NCBI RefSeq assembly: GCF_003144195.1
Contig: NW_020290123.1
Location: forward strand, 1 to 39,348
DNA: 39,348 bases
Source of the DNA: Ceraceosorus guamensis
Lineage: Eukaryota > Basidiomycota > Exobasidiomycetes > Ceraceosorales > Ceraceosoraceae
Reading direction: 5' to 3'
Shown: one piece after another, positions 1-9,119 of the stretch
Numbering within the stretch: position 1 is the stretch's first letter
How the letters are laid out: each line of letters begins with the position of its first letter
Notes under the pieces: model-generated
Database searches by the model: none
What the model was told of the DNA's origin: nothing
The model's input: only the letters and a program-made list of their open reading frames with translations
Made by a program: the position numbers and the translations under genes

Positions 1-47
1 GTGTAACGGTGTGTGTAATGGGCGCAGCTAATGGAGCGGGCCGTCCG

Positions 48-2078
48 TTACAGACCGCAGCGGCCGCACGCTCTCTCTTCTCTTGTCTTGCGCCTCTTGC
101 CGGTCGTCCGTGAGTCTTGCGCATCATTTGATGATGCAAGCATGCCTGATAATGCGTCGACAACGTTGCGGAAGAGGCCTGACGAAGGCTCCGGAACGTG
201 TCGCTGCAGCGGTGCATCATGAGTTGGTGCGCTTGTGTGAATGCGTCGAGCTCGATTTGTCTCTGTGAGAAGGGTCGCCGCGGTCTGAAGAGTTGGCGAC
301 GTAGATGCCATCACTCGAGTAGCTTGCAAAGCTGCTGCGCGCAGCTCATCTGCCTGACGGAGGATCGCCTCTTCGCCTAGCGTAGCGTGCCGTCCAGTCG
401 GCAGAAGGCGCGTCCAAGGTGTGTCGTTGTTGCGCAACGGTGGATGCAACGCTCGCTCGATCTCTGCGCGCGGTAGCTTCAAATGCCACTGCTCGTGAAG
501 GTGCCGCGCCTCGAGCTGCCAATGATGAGTGATCGCTGACTCAAGGACGTGCTCACACGGACGCCCGAGCGTCGTAGCTTGCCAGCAATCACACGACTGA
601 AGAGTGCTGCGACCTCGTCGCTCTTCTGCTTGATCTTCCGTCTCATGTAAGATGCGCTCGTTGACCATCTTCTCTGTGTCAATCAGCTCTCGAATCACTT
701 GAGGGGCAATCTTATCTGCTAGCAGCTGAAGCAGCTGCGAGTCACCGACGCCTCGAGGCCGTTGAAGCTTGTAGTGGTTGATCTTGCTGCGTATCCGCGT
801 TGCTTGATCTTCCAGACGATTCTTGCACGCCCGTGCAACGGCCTCGATGTCCTTGTGCGTCGGTTTGACGTAATGTCGCTTTAGAACGGCGTGCTCGCCC
901 TCGACTCGCGCCGTTGTCGAATGACCAAGCGTAAAGTGCTTCCTCGTGTAGCATTCGACAAACTTCTCTCTGACTTCGAGCAGATTGCAAACGTATGCAG
1001 TGACGCCGTGAGTCATGTGCCATTTGTCGTAGAACTCTTCCCAACGCTCCTCGAAGATCTCTTTGGTGTCAGCATAAGTCAGTGCCCTAAAGTCGCTCTC
1101 GATCTCCACCCAGTCGTCGCCAGCTTTAGCACGAATGTGCGCCATGAAGTTCTGGAAGATGTGCCAACGACAGAGCAGATGCGTTGCGCTAGGGAAGACG
1201 TTGCCGAGCGCGTTGATAAGTGCTTGATCACGATCTGTGAAGATCGTGACAGGCTCTGCGCCGGCAAGCATCTCCTTCAACGTCTCTAAAGCCCACGCAA
1301 AATGAAGGCCGTCTTCTTTAGCGATAAACGCATGCGCAAGTGTGTAAGTCATGCCGTTGCACGCGACGCCAATGATCTGGAAGAGAGGCAGCTTGTACAC
1401 GTTTGTGCTATACGTGCTGTCCATGAAGAGAACGTACGGCCACCTCCGTGCGAGACTGATTGCATCGTCGGAAGTCATGAACAGCCCTTGAAGCTGATCT
1501 AGCTCGTTCCGCTTGATTCTGTGCCGAACGTCTTCCTTGATCATCCAGTCGAGTAGCGCCTGCATCGTCAATTCGTGCCGGTAGTCCAGAAATTTGATGC
1601 GACTGACGACGTTCTGCACATCGTCTTCTGTCACAACGAGTCCCGCATTATCACCCATCATCGTCTTCATGATCTGCTTCAATGACGCACCCATACATGA
1701 CTGCTGATAGCACGCCCGCTTCTGCTCCTCTGTCATTGATCGGTGGCACGGGTATCCTTCAGGGCTCACGGCTTCATGATTATGAGATGCGTTCTCCACA
1801 TCGATCTTCCACACACCGCCCTGACGCAGCGAGATCCGAGCAGCGAATGGACAGCTCATCTTCTTGCTGCCGCTCTTCCGACGGTTGCGCTCTACGGGCT
1901 CTGATGGTCGATGCCGAGCTTCTCCTCCTCTTGTGCATGCGATGTAGCGATATGTTGCTCCTTTTGCTGTGCGTGCGTGTGCAAGACCATAGCCCTGCTC
2001 TCGTGCGACGCTCATCATATAGTCAAAAGCAGCATCGCCACTCTCAAATTCGCGCTCTTGGGGTGGCTTAAGCTCCAT
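48..2078 (-). CDS. MULE transposase with FAR1-like, DDE and SWIM domains
   Basis: This 676-residue protein should cut and join transposon ends in the nucleus. Residues about 40-105 hold a FAR1/WRKY-GCM1-type zinc module: C48, C76 and the H99-x-H101 pair. The MULE transposase core spans about 210-400. Its likely DDE acids are D220 in FMDSTYSTN, D282 in FTDRDQAL and E393 or E395 in VEGEHAVLK, with the usual CRWHI motif at about 303-307. A SWIM zinc finger follows at C496-x-C498, C508-x-H510. The C-terminal 160 residues are low-complexity and end in a basic stretch (GKRRKTREER), a possible nuclear localisation signal. There is no internal stop or frameshift, so the gene could be active or recently inserted. 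The start is the first ATG of the frame. Fungal Hop-like and plant FAR1/MULE proteins share this order of domains. Domestication as a host regulator cannot be excluded. Confidence 0.9.
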   Translation of the reverse strand: MELKPPQEREFESGDAAFDYMMSVAREQGYGLAHARTAKGATYRYIACTRGGEARHRPSEPVERNRRKSGSKKMSCPFAARISLRQGGVWKIDVENASHNHEAVSPEGYPCHRSMTEEQKRACYQQSCMGASLKQIMKTMMGDNAGLVVTEDDVQNVVSRIKFLDYRHELTMQALLDWMIKEDVRHRIKRNELDQLQGLFMTSDDAISLARRWPYVLFMDSTYSTNVYKLPLFQIIGVACNGMTYTLAHAFIAKEDGLHFAWALETLKEMLAGAEPVTIFTDRDQALINALGNVFPSATHLLCRWHIFQNFMAHIRAKAGDDWVEIESDFRALTYADTKEIFEERWEEFYDKWHMTHGVTAYVCNLLEVREKFVECYTRKHFTLGHSTTARVEGEHAVLKRHYVKPTHKDIEAVARACKNRLEDQATRIRSKINHYKLQRPRGVGDSQLLQLLADKIAPQVIRELIDTEKMVNERILHETEDQAEERRGRSTLQSCDCWQATTLGRPCEHVLESAITHHWQLEARHLHEQWHLKLPRAEIERALHPPLRNNDTPWTRLLPTGRHATLGEEAILRQADELRAAALQATRVMASTSPTLQTAATLLTETNRARRIHTSAPTHDAPLQRHVPEPSSGLFRNVVDALSGMLASSNDAQDSRTTGKRRKTREERACGRCGL

Positions 2079-2291
2079 TTGACTCGATCTTGTGCTGTTG
2101 AAGTGCTAGGAGGTGCTGGTTGGTATCCAGGGGGCCGGTGGTGATGATGAGAAAGCAGAACGTTGCGCTAGTGCGCCTCGGTTGCACAGACAACGGCATA
2201 GTATTGCGAAGTTGACTGATTATCTCGACCATCACCGTGCTCTCGGCCGAGTCGAAAATTGACTCGCCAAGTCGAGTTTCACTATCGTGAT

Positions 2292-2324
2292 TTTCAAAGT
2301 CGACTGAGTGAGTCGACTTTGAAA
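2292..2324. repeat. Perfect 14-bp inverted repeat, 5-nt loop
   Basis: Arms 2292-2305 and 2311-2324 are exact reverse complements, each ending in the AGTCGACT core. They are separated by GAGTG. The unit could fold into a hairpin or present two palindromic protein-binding sites one helical turn apart (13-bp spacing between the GTCGAC cores). Confidence 0.9.
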
Positions 2325-2364
2325 GTCGGCTAGGTAACCGGCTCATTGATTGACACAGAATTTC

Positions 2365-2399
2365 GTCCACAAGTCGACTTGACAAGTCGACTTGTGGAC
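2365..2399. repeat. Perfect 16-bp inverted repeat, 3-nt loop
   Basis: Arms 2365-2380 and 2384-2399 are exact reverse complements around the spacer GAC. Each contains AAGTCGACTT. The centre-to-centre distance of the two GTCGAC cores is 13 bp, the same as in the hairpin at 2292-2324, which suggests a repeated functional unit rather than chance. Confidence 0.9.
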
Positions 2400-2610
2400 A
2401 AATCGGCTGATGCAGTCGGCGGTGGGGGGCGGCTCACCTGGCCGTCCTTCGAAGTCGACTCATGCAGTCGTTTGACAAAACGAGCCGACTGTCCAAGTCG
2501 ACTCATCCTGGCGTGACGGTAGTCGACTTTCAAAGTCGGCGCACCAAGTCGACTGGATCAAGATGACTTTATTGATCAATGTGAGAGTCGGCTACCTAAG
2601 TTGTGTGTGT

Positions 2611-2690
2611 TCTCGTACGGGAGCCCAGACGACTTGGGTAGCCGAGTGGCTCTCGTACGAGAGCATACACGACTTGGGCAGCCGACTCAT
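2611..2690. repeat. 40-bp tandem duplication within the array
   Basis: Units 2611-2650 and 2651-2690 align without gaps at about 31 of 40 positions. Each starts with TCTCGTACGG/A and ends in GACTTGGG[T/C]AGCCGA. The second unit carries a perfect palindrome, CTCTCGTACGAGAG, at its left edge. Just right of it (2680-2700) AGCCGACT and AGTCGGCT form an 8-bp inverted repeat with a 5-nt loop. Confidence 0.8.
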
Positions 2691-2879
2691 TCAGTCGGCT
2701 ACACGTGATTCTGCATCAAGTTGACTTGGGAAGTCGACTGCTTCTCGTGCGATAGGGAAATCGACTCGACAAGTCGACTCTTCGAGAAGATTCCAGTAGT
2801 CGAGTTTTACATTTGACTGAATCAGCCGGGTTGTGTATTTACTAATATTGGGTTGTGCAAATAGCGCGACCCGAGTGTG

Positions 2880-2895
2880 ATGCATGATCATGCAT
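2880..2895. repeat. Perfect 16-bp palindrome
   Basis: ATGCATGATCATGCAT is its own reverse complement. It lies just outside the GTCGAC array and does not share its core, so it may be unrelated to the transposon. No function can be assigned. Confidence 0.6.
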
Positions 2896-4437
2896 GAGCC
2901 CGCTGCACTGAATGCAAACGAGGCAATCTGGGCAGGAACGCGCGCTGCTGGCCCCCAGCGGCATGCAGCAGCAGCAGAAGCTCGATCGGCGCGGCTGCAC
3001 GGCAAAGCAAGGTTCGCTTCGTCATGCGCATGCAGCATCCACAAAAGTCCCGGGCTCCTAGCTGCTTCAAGTTTAAATTGTGCCTTTCGAGATCATTTGA
3101 TTGCTATTGCTGACCTCTCGATGAGACCGTATATAGAGTCTTCGAGTGCCTCATACTTGGCACAACAGTCTTCAGCGACGCTGTCTGCGATGGTGTGAGC
3201 GGATGTCTGGCACCCCACCAACACACAAGCTGTACAAATTTACATTCTTATTGTGATCATGCCACCCACGTTCAAGCACTGATATGGATACGCGCGAATG
3301 TGATGAGGCGGATGGAATGGCGGCAGAGCAGCATGCCGCACTCTGACTGTAGGGAACCAGCCTCGAGGTCCTGTGTGCGACCTTGGCCACTTTTGGACTC
3401 TTCAGCAGCATCATGCTGCTGGTTGCAGCAGAGGCTCGTGCTGACTCTCGATGCACACGAACCTGATCACCGCGCACGCGCTAAATGCTGCTGGATGATC
3501 CGATTTTAATAAGACTCGTTAGCGTCCTTGCATGTGTGCCGTACAGCAGGATGCCAGGAAAGTAAGCTGCGTTCTCGTGACCTGCCCCCGCGATGCATGG
3601 GCAGCAACGCGCGCACACCAGGCTACAAGGTGCATGAGTGGGGTGGCCTATATAGATTGATCAAGTTCATCAGGCTTATATATATGGGCTGGACTCTTGA
3701 CCGCTTGCGTGGTACAGCAGCTGTACGCACGGGGGCCACCAACGCGTTGACAAGGAGTGTGAGTATTGCGCGTCTGCTGCCGCTGCCGCTGCCTATGCCA
3801 ATCGTGAATCACAATCAAGGCCGGTTGACCTCAACAAATCCTTGCATCAAGGGCGCGCGAGGCTGCCGTGCGCGCATGATCGAGTGTGCCTTGTGTGGAC
3901 CATCAGAGTTGGCCCTGATGCATATGTGAGTCACTCGATCACGATCCTGAAGCGGGACTACACGTACGAAGCAAGTTGCGCTCATCATTTCTCACCGCAG
4001 ACGCGGCTCTATACAAGCTGCGCCCGTGGCAAGCATGGCAAGGGGCGGACTCTCTCATGCTACTCTCACGAGTATCCTGCTCACCTTGTTGCTCATTTGT
4101 GATCTTCATGCTCGTTCCAGGGGGCCATACGCAGGCGCGGAGTCCCAAAAATTCAAGCCCTGCGCGGCTGGCAACCAAGGTCGGATGCAGGGCAATCTTT
4201 AGCGCATGAAACTCCGCTTGCTGATCAAGTGAGGCACGAATTGGAGCAGCACACAGATGGCAGCTTGAGCTGTGCATTCGTGATTGTATGTTGAGCGGTT
4301 AGGAGCGCGAGCAGCGTGGCGAGAGAAGTGCAGTCAAGAGTGTATGTATTAGTATAGAGGGGTACAGTAGCACGGCCGCTGCCCGTCTTGGTCTACACAG
4401 CATCGGTCAATGCATAGCGCTTGAAGCAATCGTCGCG
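2896..4437. other. Gene-free stretch
   Basis: No convincing coding region is seen on either strand. Open frames are short, lack recognisable domains and overlap each other in several frames. The stretch contains TATA-like tracts (near 3128, 3648 and 3678), but no gene can be tied to them. It is probably old intergenic or degenerate repeat DNA next to the transposon. Confidence 0.5.
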
Positions 4438-5112
4438 ATGATCATCGTCATTACGGCCTCGATGCCCTGGCGCCGCTCATGGGTGTGCATGAAGTCAATA
4501 CTCGTTGAGTCGGCTTCAGCAGCTGTCTCTCCAACGTATTGTCGCATTCGCGGGGCAATCGAGGGTGCATGTGCGCGGTCGCCTGAGCATGACGTAGCTA
4601 TCTATCCAGACTTACGACTCCCAACACCCTCGCACGTCGGGGGCGACGTGCCACGCTACATCCAAGTCAGCGCCATGATCGACTCAAACATGCTGATTGG
4701 GACGCTCGAAGCAGTCTTGGACTACTACATGGCTTCTTGGCAATCTCCACTCGCCGCAGTCCTTATTCTCGGGTTGAGCGGAGGGCTTTGGTTGCGTCAG
4801 AGCAGCACCACCGCACCTCTCTGGGCCTGTCTTGCCATCTCCGTGAGCGCCGCTGTATTGTGCGACGAGCGCTTTCGTAAACTGGGAGAGATCGTCGTCC
4901 ACCACCAGGCAGGTGACGAAGCGTTTGGAGCTTGTCCTGCGCATTACCGCGCCACTCAATATGCGCGCGGTCACGACTGGGAAGATCGCACATGTCAAAG
5001 CACGTCGATGATCAGCGCGTGGGCCACCTCGGTAACCCTTTGCCTTGCCTCTGTGCTCAGCCTCATAATATCATTTGCAACGGGCGTCTGCTCGCACCTG
5101 CAGAACACTTGA
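4438..5112 (+). CDS. Possible small membrane protein, unrecognised
   Basis: This is a 224-codon open frame with no family I recognise. The second half has three hydrophobic segments that could span a membrane: about residues 104-119, 126-142 and 196-218. A moderately charged loop with several cysteines (C165, C187) lies between the second and third. The N-terminal 80 residues look less protein-like, so a true start might be the internal ATG at 4675 (MIDSNMLIG). It sits in a gene-poor stretch between the transposon and the secreted repeat protein. It could be a genuine lineage-specific gene or a chance open frame in GC-rich DNA. Hydrophobic clustering is the only positive evidence. Confidence 0.3.
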   Translation: MIIVITASMPWRRSWVCMKSILVESASAAVSPTYCRIRGAIEGACARSPEHDVAIYPDLRLPTPSHVGGDVPRYIQVSAMIDSNMLIGTLEAVLDYYMASWQSPLAAVLILGLSGGLWLRQSSTTAPLWACLAISVSAAVLCDERFRKLGEIVVHHQAGDEAFGACPAHYRATQYARGHDWEDRTCQSTSMISAWATSVTLCLASVLSLIISFATGVCSHLQNT

Positions 5113-6031
5113 TCAGCACGTGATTGGCGCATTCCAAGCGTCGACCTTTTCTAACCGATTCAGGAGACCGACCTGGGACCTTGACAGCTTTTTGGTTCCT
5201 ACCGAGGCTCTTGGCGTCTGATGCACCGCCGGTGGGAATGCTGCCACCATCGCTAGCCGGAAGCAGATTCAAGCCTTTCCTTTCCCCTTTTTGCGCATTC
5301 TTCTCGCGCCGACTACCGAGCGCTCTGCGCAGAGCCGATCAACCATCATGATCGGCGCCACGAATGCGCAACCTCCAGTCGAATATGCATCTCTCGAGGC
5401 GCTGTGCAAATTTATTTCTTGATCAAGTTTCCGACGAGCAGAGATCCACGCTAGCCAACTATGCCAGCTTTTCAGCGCATGCCCAGGCGAACACGGGCAA
5501 CAGCTCGGCGAGAGGCTCATCACGGAAGAGGGACAGAAGCATGGTTTGGTGAATCGCCGCCCATCCTGTTTTCAACGCTCGAGATGGTGCATTTTGACCA
5601 GGACAAGCGTTGCAAAGATTTCGTTTGGAAGGAGAAAAAGGAGCGTTCAAAGGCCTTGTCTGGCAGCCGATTCTGATTGAGAATAAGTCTCTCGGTCAGA
5701 ACGCGTACAATAGATCTCGATCGTGGCCAGCAGTCACCCTCTCGGATCGCAGATGGTAAGGAAGGAGGATAGCGGAGGGGAAGGGTGCGTGCCCGTGAGC
5801 AATCTGGCCATAGCATTGCTGCCTCGACGTTTGCACATTTTGACAGAGGGAGGCGCCGGGTCCGACAAATGACTCGAGGACTGCGGACGATGGTCTCATT
5901 CTGATCTACCTATCAGCTCAACAGGCAGATGCTCAGGTGGGAAGGGGGGGAAACGATTCTAAAGAGAGTGTTGGTGGCAAATGCGCCGCTGAGCCACATC
6001 GAGACAAGGCACAGACACGATTCGTGCGGAC
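5113..6031. other. Intergenic, nothing recognised
   Basis: No supported gene, RNA or repeat was seen. The right part is the region just downstream of the minus-strand secreted protein gene and would hold its 3' untranslated region. Confidence 0.5.
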
Positions 6032-7384
6032 TTAACGACGCCCTACCTCCCCTCCGCCACCCCAGATTGCCAAGGGGAACTTCAGATTGCCGTAAACCTG
6101 GGCCTGCTTTTCGTCCGACTTGTCAGGTATTGTTGCTTTGGAGCCTGGCTTGGTCTGCGAAGCTTTGGTTGTGGGGTCAACCGTGGGGTCCTGAGAAGCT
6201 GGTGTGGTGGGTTGCGGCTGCACTTCTGCCTTTTCGGTCGTCCCTGGATTGGGGGCGGGGGATCGCTTGGCGAGGACGGTCCAGGAGGTGGTGGTAATGT
6301 GGGTGTTGGAATCATCAGTACTCGTCGACACTTCTATCAGCGTGCTGAAGGTCAAGCGACGATACAGCTCGTATGCGGCTCCACAGCAGCCCCACGATGG
6401 CCGCGTCTTTGGCTTCTCTGCTCGCTTCTGTTTAGTATGGCCCAGATTCTGAGATGGGAGCGGATCGAGATCGCGGCGGCTGGTCTTGGTCGACTCCTCA
6501 TCATCGACACTCTGTCGACGGTGGTGTTCCCAGCCGCCACCTGTTATTACAATCCCAAAAAGTCTGAGTGGACCATGCACATTGCCAGTGGTTGCACGAC
6601 GGGCAGTCAGAGCGCTTACTCCAGCGTGAGACCTGCGTTGATACTCCTTTATGTCGAGGTTCTTGGAACGAAGCGGCGTCCTGCGGAACTCGAAACGGCG
6701 AGCGATATTCATTTCTTCGACTGGAGAGGAACGACGATGGTGTTCGCCGCCGTCTCCGGGTGTCCCTATGGGTCTCACCAGGCCAAAGTGTTTGAGCGGC
6801 GGGGATACGTTGCCAATTATCGAGCGGCTGGCGAAATGGGGTTCTTCCTGCGATCGTGCCGACCGACGATGGTGCTCGTTTGAACCGACAGATGGTGGAA
6901 CAACCCATGCAGCTATATGGTCGTTCACAGGATGCTCGGGGGGCTTGTCGCGTGCTGTGAGGGAAAACTTTTCCACGTCTCGGCTCGTTGTTTGGTCTCG
7001 AGCGTTTTGTTCGAGTGGCGGCGACCAAGTGTCACGTTCGATGGCTGACTCAACGGCTGGTTGCGTGGCGCGGGCTGACAAGTCGTGTGTGCGAGCCTCG
7101 AAGCTCGATTGGGCAATTGTCCGGCGTCCATTTTCGCTGCCCCCGACAGGCGGAGTAAAAGCGAAGTCTCCGGCGGCTCGCTCCTGTTGCTTACGGATCT
7201 CAAGATTCCCAGCAATCGAAGTTGGCTCGGAGTCTGACCTGGAAGTGTGATCCGCCACCGGTACCGAGCGGGCGTCGAGCGTCTTGGAGTTGTGGGAGAT
7301 CGTTGACGGATGAGCTGGTTCAGCACGCGCGAGGATGACAACGGGCACGAGCAGAGCGCATCGAGTCAAAATGGTCAGATGCAT
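6032..7384 (-). CDS. Secreted dibasic-site repeat protein (candidate effector/KEP)
   Basis: This 450-residue protein belongs to no family I recognise. Residues 1-21 form a signal peptide: basic TR, a hydrophobic stretch around LLVPVVIL, then ARA before the likely cut. The mature part is polar and rich in Arg, Ser, Thr and Pro, with no membrane segment. It carries many dibasic pairs (RR or KR, e.g. 87, 173, 217, 229, 289, 303, 320 and 373). Three blocks end in EHHRR at 170-174, 214-218 and 286-290. Before the second and third is a related segment, GNV..PL+.FG[LI]V, at 191-203 and 267-279. A signal peptide plus repeats separated by Kex2-type sites is the layout of fungal Kex2-processed repeat proteins, which include smut repellents and pheromone-like peptides. 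A WGCC motif lies at 331-334. The C-terminal third is Thr/Pro/Lys-rich and could be misread if an unseen intron is present. The gene is isolated in a gene-poor region, as effector genes often are. Confidence 0.65.
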   Translation of the reverse strand: MHLTILTRCALLVPVVILARAEPAHPSTISHNSKTLDARSVPVADHTSRSDSEPTSIAGNLEIRKQQERAAGDFAFTPPVGGSENGRRTIAQSSFEARTHDLSARATQPAVESAIERDTWSPPLEQNARDQTTSRDVEKFSLTARDKPPEHPVNDHIAAWVVPPSVGSNEHHRRSARSQEEPHFASRSIIGNVSPPLKHFGLVRPIGTPGDGGEHHRRSSPVEEMNIARRFEFRRTPLRSKNLDIKEYQRRSHAGVSALTARRATTGNVHGPLRLFGIVITGGGWEHHRRQSVDDEESTKTSRRDLDPLPSQNLGHTKQKRAEKPKTRPSWGCCGAAYELYRRLTFSTLIEVSTSTDDSNTHITTTSWTVLAKRSPAPNPGTTEKAEVQPQPTTPASQDPTVDPTTKASQTKPGSKATIPDKSDEKQAQVYGNLKFPLAIWGGGGEVGRR

Positions 7385-9119
7385 TGTGCCGAGTGACAGT
7401 GCCCTTCGGAGACCGAGGTCTGGCTATGAAAGACACACCAGCCCTTCGCAAAGAAACGGGACTGGAAGCTGTGACGCAGCTGCCTCTGAAGACTGGGACA
7501 AGTGAGAGGTGTTGGGGCAAAAATTGAGTACGAAAAGTCTCAAAGCTACTTTGGAAACCAGCGGTCCAAACTGCGTAGTAAAGAGCGTAGCGGACAAGGA
7601 CGGCGAGTCGAGTCCCTTGACAGACTCACTTTGGAAATGGGGGAAATTATTCGCGCACGTTGATCGGGCGCGGTACGATTATGTACTTTGAGGCGCAGCA
7701 GAGACAAAACTTGTTTGGGAGGTTCGAGATCTGGTGTGGAAGGATGAGCTGATGCAAAGAGGTGTGCGCCATGAACAAAACAGTCGAGTCGCTCGTGTAC
7801 TTTGCTTCTCGCATGCTGAGAGGCAAACGAAGAACGAGATCCTCGGTGTGGCCGCAGCGAAGTGGACCGGGATACACGACTAAGCGCAGTCGCAGTGCGC
7901 CGTCTACCTGGGTCGCAGTCCAGATTGGGACTGCTGCTTTGATTGAGTGAGGTGTCTCCGCAACTCTGCGTTTCCCACACTTCCGTGTCTTGATGCGCAG
8001 TCTCAGTGATGTCGGCCGCAAGCGGCCAGAGATTGCTAGGTGTGGCCCTTGGAACGCAAGGTGCGATCGCAGTGACCGATGTAACGACGATCCTGGCCTG
8101 GCTCGAGCGAAGTGACCTGAGTCTGCGGGGAGTGCCATTCAGCGGTAAGTTCGTGCCTAGACGTGCGACACCCTGTAGCAGTGCAGCCCAACTTTACGCC
8201 AGTCTGCGTTGGACGCGCTCAGACGTACCGCGCAGTGCGACCAGCAAGTATCCGTGGATGGTGGAGATGAGTGACGCCGGTGGGCATAGACCACGATGCT
8301 GCCAAAGAGCTCGGGCACGCATACATGCTTACTTCAGGGCGACTTTGCGTTGCCAAAGGCGATGGTAAACCCTGCGTTGGTCGGTCGCTCGTTGCAGACC
8401 TCCCATAGAGGTACCGTGGGAGGAAGCCATAACACTGGCCGTGGCGGCACGAGTAGGGAACGCGGTCCAGTTTCGTGCGAGACAGCACGTCTGAACTTGA
8501 AGATGATGGATGTCCTCCGCACCGTAGGCAGTGGTTGGCAGCTCACACATCCCTCTACAGATGACATCCGTGCAATGACTTTCAGGCACCGCGTAACGTT
8601 ACAACGTCTTTCTGAACCACGCCGAGGAGAGCAATGCCGAGGAGGGACGTCCGCATCCATCCGACAGTCGGTGAGGTCAGGTGTTAGTGGTGCGACACCC
8701 AGCTCCTAGATCGTGTTCTTCATGTTGGGCACTGGCTGCTGGCAAAGGAAGTCTTGCACTCGTGACTCGTCACTTGCATGCACCGAGCACTTACATGTAC
8801 ACGTCCTCCACCCAGATCAAAGTCAAAGCTCTTCCTCCTGCACTTTCGTCAGCCGTGCATCCAAAGAGCCGGACTTCATTGGATTCACGATCGCTGAGAT
8901 TGGCTGCTGTGTGAGTGTGAAGCGATCTCCCTGCAGACAGCCGTGAGTCTGACCCGAGCGAAGACGGAGCTCCGTATCAGACCTAAACTTTCCTCCCGGA
9001 CAACACTGCTACACAAATCGCTCCCGCAGTAGCGCACGCAAAATTCAAAGGGCTCGTGACTCATCAAGCTCTTGACGAGACTGCTGGTGGATATGACTCA
9101 TTCATGATTCAAGACTCGT
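7385..9119. other. Long gene-free stretch
   Basis: Several open frames of 60-160 codons overlap here on both strands. None shows a signal peptide, domain, repeat or consistent splice pattern. The part next to 7384 should contain the promoter of the minus-strand secreted protein gene. A fast-evolving or noncoding gene could be hidden here, but nothing supports one. Confidence 0.45.

Larger units (their letters stand above)
1..2830 (-). mobile_element. MULE-class DNA transposon, left end outside window
   Basis: The supported parts are one uninterrupted transposase ORF (48-2078, minus) and, on its 5' side, an intergenic array of short palindromes (about 2225-2830) unlike anything else in the window. 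Mutator-like elements carry a single transposase gene flanked by terminal or subterminal repeats to which the transposase binds. Assigning the array to the element is therefore reasonable but inferred. The reverse complement of bases 1-47 does not reappear to the right, so no terminal inverted repeat pair or target duplication is visible. The left end presumably lies beyond base 1. The right boundary is set where the array stops and is approximate. Confidence 0.55.
2225..2830. repeat. Dense array of AGTCGACT-type palindromes
   Basis: The hexamer GTCGAC occurs ten times between 2299 and 2778 (near 2299, 2312, 2373, 2386, 2454, 2497, 2522, 2548, 2733 and 2773). Many related half-changed copies also occur (GTCGGC/GCCGAC near 2325, 2416, 2483, 2535, 2586, 2681 and 2694). 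Chance would give roughly one GTCGAC per 4 kb. Copies sit on both strands at irregular spacing and often pair into longer inverted repeats. The array begins about 150 bp upstream of the transposase start codon. It may be subterminal binding sites for the transposase, a promoter/operator cluster or a foldback end. The sequence shows the array, while the role is inferred. Confidence 0.85.

Noticed and set aside
2225-2830. CRISPR-like array
   Set aside because: Motifs are very short, on both strands and irregularly spaced, with no constant spacers or cas genes. The genome is eukaryotic.
6212-6883. Plus-strand 223-codon ORF
   Set aside because: It lies opposite the secreted repeat protein, has no signal peptide or domain, and its Gly/Trp-rich content mirrors the Pro/Thr codons of the other strand.
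7725-7740. tRNA B-box-like GGTTCGAGATC, and a similar GGTTCGACGCG near 12766
   Set aside because: Both deviate from the GGTTCGANNCC consensus at the 3' end, and no A box or cloverleaf could be built around them.
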